Shown here: piece after piece, positions 33,622 to 42,895 of the stretch
Numbering within the stretch: position 1 is the stretch's first letter
How the letters are laid out: the number at the start of each line of letters is the position of its first letter
NCBI GenBank assembly: GCA_910584715.1
Contig: CAJUAN010000016.1
Span: forward strand, 9,345-52,852
Origin: an uncultured Oscillospiraceae bacterium
GTDB lineage: Bacteria; Bacillota; Clostridia; Oscillospirales; Ruminococcaceae
Reading direction: 5' to 3'
Length of the DNA: 43,508 nucleotides
Notes under the pieces: model-generated
Told to the model about the DNA's origin: nothing
What the model saw: the letters and a program-made list of their open reading frames with translations, nothing else
Databases searched by the model: none
Translations under genes and position numbers: made by a program

Positions 33622-34581
33622 TCAAATATCCTTTCTTTTTTTGTAGGTTTCGTTTGTCTCGCCTATAATATATTTAGGTCTGCCCTTGACCTCCATATAT
33701 GTCTTGGCAAGGTACTGCCCCAAAACCCCCATGCAGAAAAGCTGTATCCCTCCAACAAGGCATATCAGCGTTACTATTAGGGGAGTACCCCACATTTCCT
33801 CGCCGCAGACCAAGGTCTTGACCGTCATCGCAACGGCAAGCAGCAGGAAAATAATACCCATAATAACAGCAAGATAAAGGGGAGCTGTAGAAAACGCCGT
33901 TATTCCTTCAAAGGAGTACAAAAGCAGCTTCCAGAAGCTCCAAGTAGTTTTGCCTGCGGCGCGCTCCACGTTTTCGTACTCAATATACTTCGTGCGGAAG
34001 CCTACCCAGCTGAAAATTCCCTTGGAAAAACGGTTGTATTCCTGCATTGAAAGTATGGCGTCCACCATTTGGCGCGTCATGAAGCGGAAGTCCGATGTGC
34101 TTTCCGCAATGTGGGTCTGGGAAATTTTGTTTATCACCTTGTAGAAGCTTCTTGCAAAGAACGACAGCAACTTCGGCTCTCCCTTTCGGGAGGTACGCTG
34201 AGTTGAGGCGCAGTCGTACTCTCCGCTTGAAACGTATCCGTACATTTCAGGCAGAAAGGACGGCGGATGCTGGAGGTCCGCGTCCATTATCACAACGTAG
34301 TCTCCCTTTGAGTGCTCCATGCCCGCAAGCATACCCGCCTCCTTGCCGAAGTTGCGGCTGAACGAAATGTACCGGAAACGCTTATCCTCCGCGGAATATT
34401 TCCTCAGGATATCAAGCGTTCCGTCCTTTGAACCGTCGTCTATAAACAGAAACTCGAATTCCAAGCCGGGATTTTTTTCCGACATTTCTTTCGCCACCCG
34501 CAGTATTTCCGTCCGGAACAGCGGCAGGACTTCCTCTTCGTTATAGCAGGGGACTATCACTGTTATAAGTTCTTTTTCCAT
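33622..34581 (-). CDS. Family 2 glycosyltransferase, GtrB/DPM1-like
   Basis: 319 aa. GT-A catalytic domain (about 1-225) with VIVPCYNEEEVLP, DDGSKDGT and DADLQHPP (metal-binding DxD), then two C-terminal membrane helices (about 231-254 and 267-290). This layout fits enzymes that load a sugar on undecaprenyl phosphate at the cytoplasmic membrane face. Sugar and acceptor are not determined. Lies between glmS and ppa on the same strand, a setting consistent with envelope glycan work. Confidence 0.9.
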   Translation of the reverse strand: MEKELITVIVPCYNEEEVLPLFRTEILRVAKEMSEKNPGLEFEFLFIDDGSKDGTLDILRKYSAEDKRFRYISFSRNFGKEAGMLAGMEHSKGDYVVIMDADLQHPPSFLPEMYGYVSSGEYDCASTQRTSRKGEPKLLSFFARSFYKVINKISQTHIAESTSDFRFMTRQMVDAILSMQEYNRFSKGIFSWVGFRTKYIEYENVERAAGKTTWSFWKLLLYSFEGITAFSTAPLYLAVIMGIIFLLLAVAMTVKTLVCGEEMWGTPLIVTLICLVGGIQLFCMGVLGQYLAKTYMEVKGRPKYIIGETNETYKKRKDI

Positions 34582-34626
34582 TTAATGGCTTCCTTTTCAA
34601 AATTAAGGGGTAGGGGAAATGACAAA

Positions 34627-36447
34627 TCATTCTACAGTCACGGACTTAGCGAGATTTCGCGGCTTATCCACGTCGCAGCCCCTCTGGACGGCGGTGTAGT
34701 AGGCTATAAGCTGCATGGCGACTACCGATATAAGCGGCAGGAACAAGTCCTCCGAGGCGGGAAGCCCTATCTTGAAATCGGCGCACTCCTTGTCAAGCTG
34801 CTCGCTTTCCTTGCATATCATTACAACCTTTGCGCCGCGGCTCTTCACCGTGCGGACGTTCGATAGCGTCTTCTCAAACAGCGCGGACTGAGTCGCAACC
34901 GCGATAACGGGCGTACCCTCCTCGATAAGTGAGATAGTGCCGTGCTTTAATTCTCCCGCCGCATAGGCTTCGCTGTGAATGTAGGAAATTTCCTTCAGCT
35001 TCAAGGAACCCTCCATGCTAAGAGCGTTGTCAAGTCCTCTGCCTATGTACATCAGACTTTGCGCGTTGAAAATTTTTGAAGCTACATATTGGTACGGCGA
35101 AACGTCCTCAAGACACTCCTTTATTTTTTGCGGGACTTCTTCCAATCCCGCCACAAGACGTCTGCACTCGCTTTCGTCAATTTTTCCCAAAGCATAGGCT
35201 ACCTCAAACGCGAACAGGTACATAAAGGCTACCTGCACCGCGTACGCCTTTGTGGAGCATACCGATATCTCCGGACCCGCATTGGTGTAAATTACCATAT
35301 CAGCCTCTCGGGCAATAGACGAGCCTACAACGTTTACCACGGCAAGAGTTTCCGCGCCCTTGCGCTTGGAAATTTTCAAAGCCTCCAAAGTGTCGGCGGT
35401 CTCTCCCGACTGGGAAATTATTACAACCAAATCGCCCTCGGAAACAAGAGGGTTCCTGTACCGGAATTCCGAAGCAATGTCCACTACAACGGGAACCCTT
35501 GCCAAGTCCTCGATAAGATATTTACCCACCATGCCCGAGTGCATAGCCGAACCGCAGCCCACAATAAAAATCTGACGGTAGCTGCGTATTTTTTCGGCGG
35601 TAAGTCCGCATTCCTCAAAATTCGGCAGACCGTCCTTGATCCGCGGGGAAACCGTGTTCCGCAAAGCGTCGGGCTGCTCGTTTATCTCTTTCAGCATGAA
35701 ATGCTCGTAGCCGCCCTTTTGCGCGGACTCAACGTCCCATGTGGCGGTAAGAAGCTCTTTTTCCACCGTCTCCCCGTGAGTGTCGGTGAAGCGTATGCCG
35801 CTTTTGTCAAGTACGGCTATCTCGCCCCTTTCAAGGCAGTAGTAATCGCGGGTACGCTCCAGTATCGCGGTAACGTCCGAAGCGATATAGCTTTCTCCGT
35901 CCCCCTTGCCGACGATAAGGGGACTGTCCTTTCTAACCGCGTACACGGTGTTTTTATGCTCACGGAAAATAATTCCGAGAGAGTATGCCCCCTCGATGTC
36001 CTCAATAGCCTTGGTAATGGCTTCGATAGGGTCGCCGTTGTAGTAGTAATCCAAAAGCTTAGCCACGGTCTCGGTATCGGTCTCGCTTTCAAAGCCGTAC
36101 CCCTTGCCCGTCAGAAATGTTTTTATTTCCCGGTAATTTTCAATAATTCCGTTGTGTACGATACAGACCCTGCCGTTGCCTATGGGGTGGGCGTTCACGT
36201 CGGAGGGTTCGCCGTGGGTCGCCCACCTTGTATGACCGATACCGCAGGTAGCCGAAAAAGTCGCCTGCGGGAGCTTCTTGACAAGTCCCTCGTCGATCTT
36301 TCCCTTAGCCTTTACGGTTTTTATCCTGTCGCCCTCGAAAACGGCGATCCCTGCCGAGTCGTAGCCTCTGTATTCAAGCTTGCGCAGAGCATCCACTAAA
36401 ATATCGGTGCACCGCTCTTTTCCCACGTATCCTACAATTCCGCACAT
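34627..36447 (-). CDS. glmS: Glutamine-fructose-6-phosphate aminotransferase
   Basis: 606 aa, full length. Makes glucosamine-6-phosphate, the entry to peptidoglycan amino sugars. N-terminal glutaminase (class II) domain begins MCGIVGYVG with nucleophile Cys2 after Met removal; two SIS sugar-isomerase domains follow (about 285-425 and 455-590), and the C terminus ends KSVTVE. AAGGAG precedes the ATG. Only about 40 bp separate it from the upp terminator, so a glmS ribozyme cannot fit. Confidence 0.97.
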   Translation of the reverse strand: MCGIVGYVGKERCTDILVDALRKLEYRGYDSAGIAVFEGDRIKTVKAKGKIDEGLVKKLPQATFSATCGIGHTRWATHGEPSDVNAHPIGNGRVCIVHNGIIENYREIKTFLTGKGYGFESETDTETVAKLLDYYYNGDPIEAITKAIEDIEGAYSLGIIFREHKNTVYAVRKDSPLIVGKGDGESYIASDVTAILERTRDYYCLERGEIAVLDKSGIRFTDTHGETVEKELLTATWDVESAQKGGYEHFMLKEINEQPDALRNTVSPRIKDGLPNFEECGLTAEKIRSYRQIFIVGCGSAMHSGMVGKYLIEDLARVPVVVDIASEFRYRNPLVSEGDLVVIISQSGETADTLEALKISKRKGAETLAVVNVVGSSIAREADMVIYTNAGPEISVCSTKAYAVQVAFMYLFAFEVAYALGKIDESECRRLVAGLEEVPQKIKECLEDVSPYQYVASKIFNAQSLMYIGRGLDNALSMEGSLKLKEISYIHSEAYAAGELKHGTISLIEEGTPVIAVATQSALFEKTLSNVRTVKSRGAKVVMICKESEQLDKECADFKIGLPASEDLFLPLISVVAMQLIAYYTAVQRGCDVDKPRNLAKSVTVE

Positions 36448-36490
36448 AAAACTTCTCCTTACATTATTATTGGGAAATTAAAATTGTATA

Positions 36491-36521
36491 CAAAAATCAG
36501 CGCCGAAACGCGTCCGGCGCT
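36491..36521 (-). terminator. Terminator after upp
   Basis: AGCGCCG (36499-36505) pairs with CGGCGCT (36515-36521); on the minus strand the stem is followed by GATTTTTG. It separates rpiB-upp from glmS. Confidence 0.7.
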
Positions 36522-36533
36522 ATTACTATATGC

Positions 36534-37163
36534 TTATTTAGTGCCGAAAATTCTGTCTCCCGCGTCGCCCATGCCGGGAACGATATAAAGATTCTCGTCC
36601 AGCTTTTCGTCCACCGCTCCGCAGTATATCTCCACATCGGGGTATACCTTGTGAACAGCTTCTATTCCCTCGGGGCAGGTGATTATGCACATTATCTTGA
36701 TGTTTTTTGCCCCCGCGTTTTTGAGTATCTCAATTGTTTTAACGACAGTACCGCCAGTAGCGAGCATAATGTCTGTGACGATAACGTCCCTTTCGGCAAT
36801 GTCAAAGGGCAGCTTGCAGTAATACTGCACCGCGTTCTTGGTTTCGGGGTCGCGGAAAATGCCTATGTGACCTATCTTTGCCGCGGGAACAAGCTGTACC
36901 GCGCCGTCAACCATGCCCAGACCCGCTCTGAGAATGGGAACAAAAGCAAGCTTTCTTCCGGAAATTACCTTAGTCTTGGCGATAGCAAGAGGAGTCTGAA
37001 CCTCCACGGTTTTCAGCGGAAGGTCCCTCGTAGCCTCGTAGCACATGAGCATAGCGGTCTCGGACACCAGCTCCCTGAACTCCTTTGAGCCCGTGTTGAT
37101 GTCCCTCAGCAGGGATATTTTGTGCTGTACAAGGGGGTGCTCAATTATAGTAACGTTATTCAT
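36534..37163 (-). CDS. upp: Uracil phosphoribosyltransferase
   Basis: 209 aa. Converts uracil and PRPP to UMP (pyrimidine salvage). PRPP-binding region DIMLATGGTVVKTIEIL is clear; VPILRAGLGMVDG and C-terminal GDAGDRIFGTK are family hallmarks. GAAAGGA precedes the ATG at 37163; an ATG at 37190 lies inside the rpiB end. Follows rpiB by 13 bp. Confidence 0.96.
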   Translation of the reverse strand: MNNVTIIEHPLVQHKISLLRDINTGSKEFRELVSETAMLMCYEATRDLPLKTVEVQTPLAIAKTKVISGRKLAFVPILRAGLGMVDGAVQLVPAAKIGHIGIFRDPETKNAVQYYCKLPFDIAERDVIVTDIMLATGGTVVKTIEILKNAGAKNIKIMCIITCPEGIEAVHKVYPDVEIYCGAVDEKLDENLYIVPGMGDAGDRIFGTK

Positions 37164-37176
37164 AGCAGTATTCCTT

Positions 37177-37614
37177 TCAATTATTTTCAATATCGGATAT
37201 CTGGTCTATCCTCCGCTGATGTCTGCCGCCCTCAAAGCCGGTGTTCAGGAACGTGTCGACTATCTCCACAGCGGAGCCGCTGCCTGTAACGCGTCCGCCC
37301 ATGCACAGGACGTTTGCGTTGTTATGCAGCCTGGTGTATTTCGCCATGTATGTATCGGTGCAGAGCGCGGCTCTGATACCCTTTATTTTGTTTGCGGCAA
37401 TTGAAATGCCGATGCCGGTGCCGCATATAAGTATAGCTTTGTCCGCGCTGCCGTTGAGTATCCTGCCGCACACCTCGGAAGCCACAAGCGGGTAATCGCA
37501 ACTTTGACCGTCCATACAGCCGAACTCCAGAAACGGGATATTTTGTTCTCTCAGCCAGGCGGTGACAGCCTGTTTAAGCTCGTAGCCGCCGTGGTCGCTT
37601 CCTATAGCAATCAT
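37177..37614 (-). CDS. rpiB: Ribose 5-phosphate isomerase B
   Basis: 145 aa. Interconverts ribose-5-P and ribulose-5-P, feeding PRPP. GSDHGGYELK at the N terminus and ICGTGIGISIAANKIKGIRA (catalytic Cys region) are diagnostic of RpiB/LacAB. GGAGG lies just upstream of the ATG at 37614. Paired with upp, which uses PRPP made from its product. Confidence 0.95.
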   Translation of the reverse strand: MIAIGSDHGGYELKQAVTAWLREQNIPFLEFGCMDGQSCDYPLVASEVCGRILNGSADKAILICGTGIGISIAANKIKGIRAALCTDTYMAKYTRLHNNANVLCMGGRVTGSGSAVEIVDTFLNTGFEGGRHQRRIDQISDIENN

Positions 37615-37645
37615 AATTTCCTCCGAAACAGTTGTTATCAATGTT

Positions 37646-37674
37646 ATTATAACATATTTTTATGCTTCAATCAA
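37646..37674 (-). promoter_or_regulatory. Promoter of rpiB-upp
   Basis: Minus strand: TTGATT (37669-37674), 17 bp, TATAAT (37646-37651) with TG one base ahead of the -10. Confidence 0.7.
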
Positions 37675-37712
37675 GTGTATTTTTCGTAAATTCATTTTTT
37701 CGGGAACGCTGT

Positions 37713-38180
37713 TCAGGAATTGGGTACAGCCTCCGCGTTCCTGATGCGCTGCATGATATCGCCCACAGTATCGTCGTTGGTGCCGTTCTTGACCCCGTTT
37801 GATACCAGGAACTGAATGGAGTACACGATCCCCCACGGGATACCCCACCAGCCCGACAGAGCCGTGATGAGCTGACAGGTCAGCTTTGCGTTTTTCGCCT
37901 CGTCGCTGTCAAGACCGTCCGCAAGGTACAGCCCCGAGCTTCGAGTGCTTGTCATGATTATGTAAGAGTAGCAGTACCGAAAGCGTGTAAGCTGCGAGTT
38001 ACAGCTGATAGGCGCGCCGTCGTATGTAAGAACAGACCCTCCCGCAAGAGCGTCGTAGTTTTCCAGAATGAACGCTATCAGGCGGCGGTTGTTTTCCTCC
38101 TGACGCTTGCCGAACCCCGCCGACATAACAGGCCCCGAAATAAGAAGAGCGATTATCGCAAGAATAAGTACCGTACCCAT
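37713..38180 (-). CDS. Hypothetical membrane-anchored protein
   Basis: 155 aa. N-terminal hydrophobic helix (about 3-21) as anchor or signal, basic KRQEENNRR after it, central Tyr/Ser-rich segment, and a second hydrophobic patch (GWWGIPWGIVYSIQFLV, about 110-126). No family recognised. AGGGGGA precedes the ATG; 31 bp after tsaB, so probably the last gene of the hom/tsa run. Confidence 0.65.
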   Translation of the reverse strand: MGTVLILAIIALLISGPVMSAGFGKRQEENNRRLIAFILENYDALAGGSVLTYDGAPISCNSQLTRFRYCYSYIIMTSTRSSGLYLADGLDSDEAKNAKLTCQLITALSGWWGIPWGIVYSIQFLVSNGVKNGTNDDTVGDIMQRIRNAEAVPNS

Positions 38181-38211
38181 AATAATTTCCCCCTAAAGTT
38201 AAAAATAAAAG

Positions 38212-38880
38212 TTATTTTTTCAGATCCTTTTCCGCCTTGGTTATTTCCATGTACGCCGCCTCCAGCTTATCGGGGGAGTACGGCTCTTTTGTAAGTCCCG
38301 CCGCGCACAGGCTTGAAGCGAGCTGGAGCTTCAGGTGCGGGGGAGCTATCAGGAACCTTTCCCCGTCAAGCCTTTCCGCCGCGTCGCCCACGGTGACAAC
38401 ATACTCTCCGGCAGCTTCCAGACCCGCCCGCAGCTCCTCTATGGGAAGAAGCCTGTCCTCCGAAAGCCGTGCGATATTTTTCCCGTCGGAACGGAATACG
38501 GCGCAGTACACCAGATTGAGCCGAGCCGCCATGACCGCGCAGATAAGACCGCGGTGCAGCGAAACGTTATAGGCAAGGGCTTCCAGCGTGGATACCCCAA
38601 TGCAGGGTTTTTCAAGAGCAAAGCACATGGCTTTAACAGCCGCTATCCCTATTCTCAAACCCGTGTAGGAGCCGGGACCAGCCGCCGCCGCAATAACGTC
38701 AACGTCTGAAAGCTCCAGTCCCGCGCTTTTCAAAACGTCCTTGCATATAGGCAGAATGACCTGCGAATGGGTCAGCTTTGTGTAGACCGCGGTCTGGGCA
38801 AGCACCGCGTTTTCGGTGCATACCGCCGCGGAGGCGGTCTTACCTGACGTGTCGATCCCCAGCAGTACCAAAGCGATCAT
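38212..38880 (-). CDS. tsaB: tRNA t6A synthesis protein TsaB
   Basis: 222 aa. Scaffold of the TsaBDE complex making threonylcarbamoyl-adenosine at tRNA position 37. ASKHA-fold motifs: LLGIDTSGKTASAAV and AAAAGPGSYTGLRIGIAAVK. The start overlaps tsaE by 41 nt, so translation is coupled; GGAGGG sits close to the ATG, and a TTG three codons on is an alternative. tsaD is not in this window. Confidence 0.93.
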   Translation of the reverse strand: MIALVLLGIDTSGKTASAAVCTENAVLAQTAVYTKLTHSQVILPICKDVLKSAGLELSDVDVIAAAAGPGSYTGLRIGIAAVKAMCFALEKPCIGVSTLEALAYNVSLHRGLICAVMAARLNLVYCAVFRSDGKNIARLSEDRLLPIEELRAGLEAAGEYVVTVGDAAERLDGERFLIAPPHLKLQLASSLCAAGLTKEPYSPDKLEAAYMEITKAEKDLKK

Positions 38881-39295
38881 CTCCCTCCACGGTTATTTTT
38901 CGGACGTTTTCTCCTACAGCTTCAAGCGTTACCGTTATAACGTTTTCGGGCAGACAGTCCGCAATATTTTCCGACCATTCGCAGACTATCACCGCGTCCT
39001 CGGAAATATAATCATAAAACCCCGTCGTCTCAAGGGATTCGGCGTTCAGTATCCTGTACATATCAAAATGGTAAAGGGTCAGTTCTTTGCCGCGGTACTC
39101 GTTCACAAGCGCAAAGGTAGGGGAGGATACTTCATCGGGCAGACCCATTCCCACTGCCAACCCGCGAGTAAAGGTGGTTTTCCCCGCTCCCAGACCGCCC
39201 CTGTAGGCGACAATGTCCCCGCCGCGGAGCAGCTTCCCTATCTTTTCCGCAAAAGCGATAGTTTCCTCTGGGGAGAGGGTAGTTATATTAAACAT
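38840..39295 (-). CDS. tsaE: tRNA t6A ATPase TsaE
   Basis: 151 aa P-loop ATPase of the t6A pathway. Walker A GGLGAGKTTFTRGLA, and VSSPTFALVNEY, HFDMYRI, ICEWSE-like VCEWSE motifs fit TsaE. The ATG at 39295 has GAGG upstream and overlaps the preceding gene's stop by 8 nt; an earlier in-frame ATG at 39319 lacks a site. Confidence 0.94.
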   Translation of the reverse strand: MFNITTLSPEETIAFAEKIGKLLRGGDIVAYRGGLGAGKTTFTRGLAVGMGLPDEVSSPTFALVNEYRGKELTLYHFDMYRILNAESLETTGFYDYISEDAVIVCEWSENIADCLPENVITVTLEAVGENVRKITVEGDDRFGTAGDRHVR

Positions 39296-40115
39296 TGCTT
39301 TTATCCTCGGCAGCTTCAACTGTAATTATCCTGAAGCTTTCACAAAAAAAGTTTATATCGTCGTCTTCAAGAGAGCACACGCGGTAATTCATTCCTTCAA
39401 GGACGTTTGAGCTGCTGCGGACTTTCATAATGTCAAACCCCGTCAGAGGAGTCCTTATATCGGTGCAGCCTATTTCAAACCGCCTTACGTTTTCAAATAT
39501 AACGTCCGCTGAAAAGGGAATGGGCTCCTCGCAGTAAAAGGTCATAAAGAGGCTCGGCACCATTTCATGGCGGCTGTTCAGTGTTCCGTAATATTTAAAA
39601 TCACCGAACGCGTCGAAGTTGTACCAGTAAAAATCCGGCGCAATATCGGTTATCTGGTCAATACCGTACACATCGCGGAAATTCCTGCGCAAGCGGCAGT
39701 TGTCTTCGGGAAGTATCATTTTTTTCCACATACCGCGGTTATGGGGCTCAAAGCCCTGTTTTAAGTACCATTTGATAAGGCTGTCCTCGCAGAAGAGCTG
39801 AACATCCAGCTTATTGTCTCCCGACTGGCAGTAGTATACAAGACGGGTGACTATCTGTTCGCCTATGCCGCGTCTGCGGTAGTCGGGGCGCACGCATATG
39901 CCGCTCATTACAGCCGCCGTCAAACCGTCGGAGGCGACTCTCCCCAGACCGACAAGCGTGTAGCCGTCGTATGCGTACACCGAATAAAAGCTGTTATGGT
40001 TTGCCTTTTCGATGTCCTCGTCGGTGTAGCCTGTCAGCCCGTACCAGTTCAGCGCCTTATAGAGGTCGATAACATCGCTTTCATAGCGAGTTTCGGAAAA
40101 GTATTCTATTTCCAC
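39288..40115 (-). CDS. GNAT acetyltransferase with extra C-terminal domain
   Basis: 275 aa. N-terminal GNAT domain (about 1-140) with VRPDYRRRGIGEQIV acetyl-CoA loop. The C-terminal about 130 residues (DFYWYNFDAFGDFKYYGT onward) match nothing I recognise and are not part of a normal GNAT fold. It is not RimI, although RimI often neighbours tsaB. Overlaps tsaE by 8 nt. Substrate unknown. Confidence 0.8.
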   Translation of the reverse strand: MEIEYFSETRYESDVIDLYKALNWYGLTGYTDEDIEKANHNSFYSVYAYDGYTLVGLGRVASDGLTAAVMSGICVRPDYRRRGIGEQIVTRLVYYCQSGDNKLDVQLFCEDSLIKWYLKQGFEPHNRGMWKKMILPEDNCRLRRNFRDVYGIDQITDIAPDFYWYNFDAFGDFKYYGTLNSRHEMVPSLFMTFYCEEPIPFSADVIFENVRRFEIGCTDIRTPLTGFDIMKVRSSSNVLEGMNYRVCSLEDDDINFFCESFRIITVEAAEDKSNV

Positions 40116-40153
40116 TGAGATCTCTCCCGTATCTTATCCTAAATATATTAATT

Positions 40154-40189
40154 GTACCGATTTTTATTTAAAGGCGGAAAAATCGGTAC
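40154..40189 (-). other. Stem-loop at the end of thrB
   Basis: GTACCGATTTTT (40154-40165) and AAAAATCGGTAC (40178-40189) form a perfect 12-bp stem with a 12-nt loop that touches the thrB stop. No T tract follows, so it is a weak terminator at best or a 3'-end stabiliser. Confidence 0.5.
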
Positions 40190-41079
40190 TAATCAACGAT
40201 CCTCGTTCCGATATTGTCAATATGCAGCTCGCGGACTTCCCATGCGGAAAGTCCCATTTTGTCAAGAGCAAACCTCAGCTTGCCCACAAAAAACTCGTTG
40301 TCCGCGTCAACTATGGACATAAGCGCAGGCCCCGCTCCGCTGAGATATGAAGCGTACGCGCCCAGACTGTAGGCAACGTCGAAAACCTCTTTGCCGTGAG
40401 GGATAAGCTCCATGCGGTAGGGCTGGTGAAGCCTGTCGTCAACGGCGGTTCGCAGGTTCTCGTACTTACCCGTAAGCAGCGAAGCCGAGAAAAGCGCGGC
40501 TCTTGAAAGGTTGAAAACCGCGTCCCTGTGGGAAATTTCCTTAGGCAGACACGCCCTCGCCTTTTCGGTTTTCAGCTCAAAGTCGGGAACAGTCACCACG
40601 AATTTAAGAGTGGTGTAGACCTCCTGCTTTACCCATTGCACCCGCTTTCCGTCAAAAACGGCAGTGACAATTCCGCCCAAAAGCGCGGGAGCCGTGTTGT
40701 CCGGGTGCCCCTCTATCTGAGCGGAAAGGTCAACCAAATCGTCGGCGCCCATAGGTTCTCCCATAAGCTTGTTTGCACACATAAGCCCCGCGATAATGCA
40801 TGCGGAGGAGCTTCCAAGCCCCCGCGCCATGGGGATATTGTTTGTCTGACGGATATGCAGTCCCGTCAGTTTGCGCCCGCAGATATCATAAAGGGTATGA
40901 GCCGCGTCGTAGACAAGGTTTGAAGCGTCCGTGGGGATATCCGTCCCGTCAAGGCTTTCGATGAGGATACCGTCGTATTCCTCCATTTCGGCGTAATTGT
41001 AGTAATTCAGCGCAAGTCCAAGCGCGTCGAAGCCTGCGCCGAGGTTCGCGCTTGTTGCGGGTATCTGGATCTTTATCAT
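40189..41079 (-). CDS. thrB: Homoserine kinase
   Basis: 296 aa GHMP kinase that phosphorylates homoserine in threonine synthesis. ATP-binding PMARGLGSSSACIIAGL is diagnostic, with IPATSANLGAGFDALGLAL at the N terminus. Follows hom by 24 bp. Threonine synthase (thrC) is not in this window. Confidence 0.96.
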   Translation of the reverse strand: MIKIQIPATSANLGAGFDALGLALNYYNYAEMEEYDGILIESLDGTDIPTDASNLVYDAAHTLYDICGRKLTGLHIRQTNNIPMARGLGSSSACIIAGLMCANKLMGEPMGADDLVDLSAQIEGHPDNTAPALLGGIVTAVFDGKRVQWVKQEVYTTLKFVVTVPDFELKTEKARACLPKEISHRDAVFNLSRAALFSASLLTGKYENLRTAVDDRLHQPYRMELIPHGKEVFDVAYSLGAYASYLSGAGPALMSIVDADNEFFVGKLRFALDKMGLSAWEVRELHIDNIGTRIVD

Positions 41080-41103
41080 TTTATCGGTGTTCCTTTCGGC
41101 GAG

Positions 41104-42333
41104 CTATTCCAGTTCCAGTATGCGGAGGGTTCCCAATACCTCGCCGCCCAGGGCTTCAAGCTTAGCGTCGAAGTCCCGCTCCTTCATGGCAGGGGAAATA
41201 AACGCCAGCTCCTCCGCGGGCTGTCCCTCTCTGGAAAGGTACTCCACAGTACCGAAGGTTCCGGAAATTTTTTCCGCGGAAACGCCCCTTACCCTGACGT
41301 AGAACGAAACAATATCGTCCTTAAAGTCGGCAATAAAGCCGCCGTCCGAGCTGTCCTCCCAGGTCTGAGAAATGGAGGTAGCCGTCATTTTCGCCGCGTC
41401 CGCAATGTCCGCAACGATCGCGCTTGCGGTGGGGAGCTTGCCCGCGCCTCTGCCGTAGAACATTACCTCGTCTACAGCATCGCCGTAGACCATAATTCCG
41501 TTAAAAACATCGGAAATATGGGAAAGCTGGTTGTTGTCGCAAACGAAAGCGGGGCGCACCATAGGCAGTATCTTTCCGTCCTCCGTGCGCTTTACCGAAC
41601 CGATGAGCTTTACCGAGCCGCCCCAGCTTTCGGCGTACATAACGTCCTCAAGGGTAAGCTTTGTAATGCCCTCGCAGTGTACCCATTTGGGGTATACGTG
41701 CTTCCCGAAAGCAAGGGAAGCCAGTATGCATATCTTGCGGCAGGCGTCGTGACCCTCAATGTCGGCGGTAGGATCCTGCTCCGCGTAGCCAAGCTTCTGG
41801 GCGAGCGCGAGAGCGTCCCCGAAAGCCATGTTTTCGTTTATCATCTTGGTTATGATAAAGTTTGTGGTACCGTTTAAAATTCCCGCGATAGCTGTAATAT
41901 CGTTAGCCGCAAGGCACTGGTGAAGCGGTCTGATTATGGGGATAGCGCCGCCCGTAGAAGCCTCAAACAGGAAGTTGCAGCCGTGCTCCGCGGCAATTTT
42001 GAGAAGCTCCGCGCCCTTTTCCGCTACAAGCTCCTTGTTGGAGGTAACAACGCTTTTGCCCTTTTCCAGACAGGCTTTCACATAGCCGTAGGAAAATTTC
42101 AGCCCGCCTATGACCTCGGCGACAATGGACACCTCCGGGTCGTTTACTATTTGTTCAAAATCCTTGGTAAACTTATCCGCGTAGGGACTGTCTGGAAAAT
42201 CCCTGATATCCAGTATATACTTGATATCAAGGTCGGTTCCCGCGCTTCTGATTATCTTATCCTTATTTTTGTAGAACAGCTCCACCGTTCCCGAGCCTAC
42301 TACACCGTATCCCAAAACAGCGATTTTTGACAT
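41104..42333 (-). CDS. hom: Homoserine dehydrogenase
   Basis: 409 aa. Reduces aspartate semialdehyde to homoserine. Rossmann motif GYGVVGSGTVELF, NKELVAEKG catalytic region and GILNGTTNFI; a C-terminal ACT domain (about 335-409, DIVSFYVRVRGVSAEKISG) likely gives feedback control by threonine. AAAGGAG precedes the ATG. Middle of ACT-hom-thrB. Confidence 0.96.
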   Translation of the reverse strand: MSKIAVLGYGVVGSGTVELFYKNKDKIIRSAGTDLDIKYILDIRDFPDSPYADKFTKDFEQIVNDPEVSIVAEVIGGLKFSYGYVKACLEKGKSVVTSNKELVAEKGAELLKIAAEHGCNFLFEASTGGAIPIIRPLHQCLAANDITAIAGILNGTTNFIITKMINENMAFGDALALAQKLGYAEQDPTADIEGHDACRKICILASLAFGKHVYPKWVHCEGITKLTLEDVMYAESWGGSVKLIGSVKRTEDGKILPMVRPAFVCDNNQLSHISDVFNGIMVYGDAVDEVMFYGRGAGKLPTASAIVADIADAAKMTATSISQTWEDSSDGGFIADFKDDIVSFYVRVRGVSAEKISGTFGTVEYLSREGQPAEELAFISPAMKERDFDAKLEALGGEVLGTLRILELE

Positions 42334-42395
42334 TTCAATAACTCCTTTATTCTTCGGACTTTCTGTCAGTCCGTTAGTTTTTATTGTATCCTCGG

Positions 42396-42836
42396 TTATT
42401 CCCCCGAAATAAATTTAACGTCTATGACCCCGTTAACCGCGGCAAGAGCGTTTTTCAGCCCGTAAGCGTCGGCTGCGTCCCCGAAAAGCTGGACTGTGAT
42501 GTTGACCGCCGCCGCCCCGTCTATAGGCATATTCTGGTTGACCGTGATAATATTCGCGCCCTGCCTGTGGAACTCGGCGAGGATAGACGAAAGCACGCCG
42601 GGTTCGTCCTTTAAAAGGGCGTAATAGGAAATAATTTTTCGGGTCAGCTTTTCCTCATAGGCAAAAACGCATTCCCTGTATTTGTAGAACGCGCTTCGGG
42701 AAATGCCTATCCTTTTGCACGCCGACGCGGAGCTTTTTTCCTCTCCGCAGGCGAGGAGCCGCTTTACCTCCAGTACCTTCGGGAAAATTTCGGGCAGAAC
42801 GTCTGCGCTGATAACAATTAAAGACGGATCGTTCAT
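42396..42836 (-). CDS. ACT-domain protein, PheB/UPF0735 type
   Basis: 146 aa. An N-terminal helix-turn-helix-like stretch (ACKRIGISRSAFYKYRECVF, about 39-60) precedes an ACT domain (about 68-146, ISYYALLKDEPGVLSSIL). Proteins of this type commonly sit upstream of hom and are presumed amino-acid sensors. GGAAGGA precedes the ATG at 42836. First gene of the hom-thrB operon. Confidence 0.85.
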   Translation of the reverse strand: MNDPSLIVISADVLPEIFPKVLEVKRLLACGEEKSSASACKRIGISRSAFYKYRECVFAYEEKLTRKIISYYALLKDEPGVLSSILAEFHRQGANIITVNQNMPIDGAAAVNITVQLFGDAADAYGLKNALAAVNGVIDVKFISGE

Positions 42837-42895
42837 ACTTTTAATCCTTCCAAAACGTCCTTGTGATGAAAACAAGTGTACTTACCGTAAAAACA

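Noticed and set aside
35089..36399. 436-aa open frame on the plus strand
   Set aside because: It lies wholly antisense to glmS, which has every expected motif; it is a frame shadow with no ribosome site.
36448..36490. glmS ribozyme
   Set aside because: The leader is too short and the expected core is not visible.
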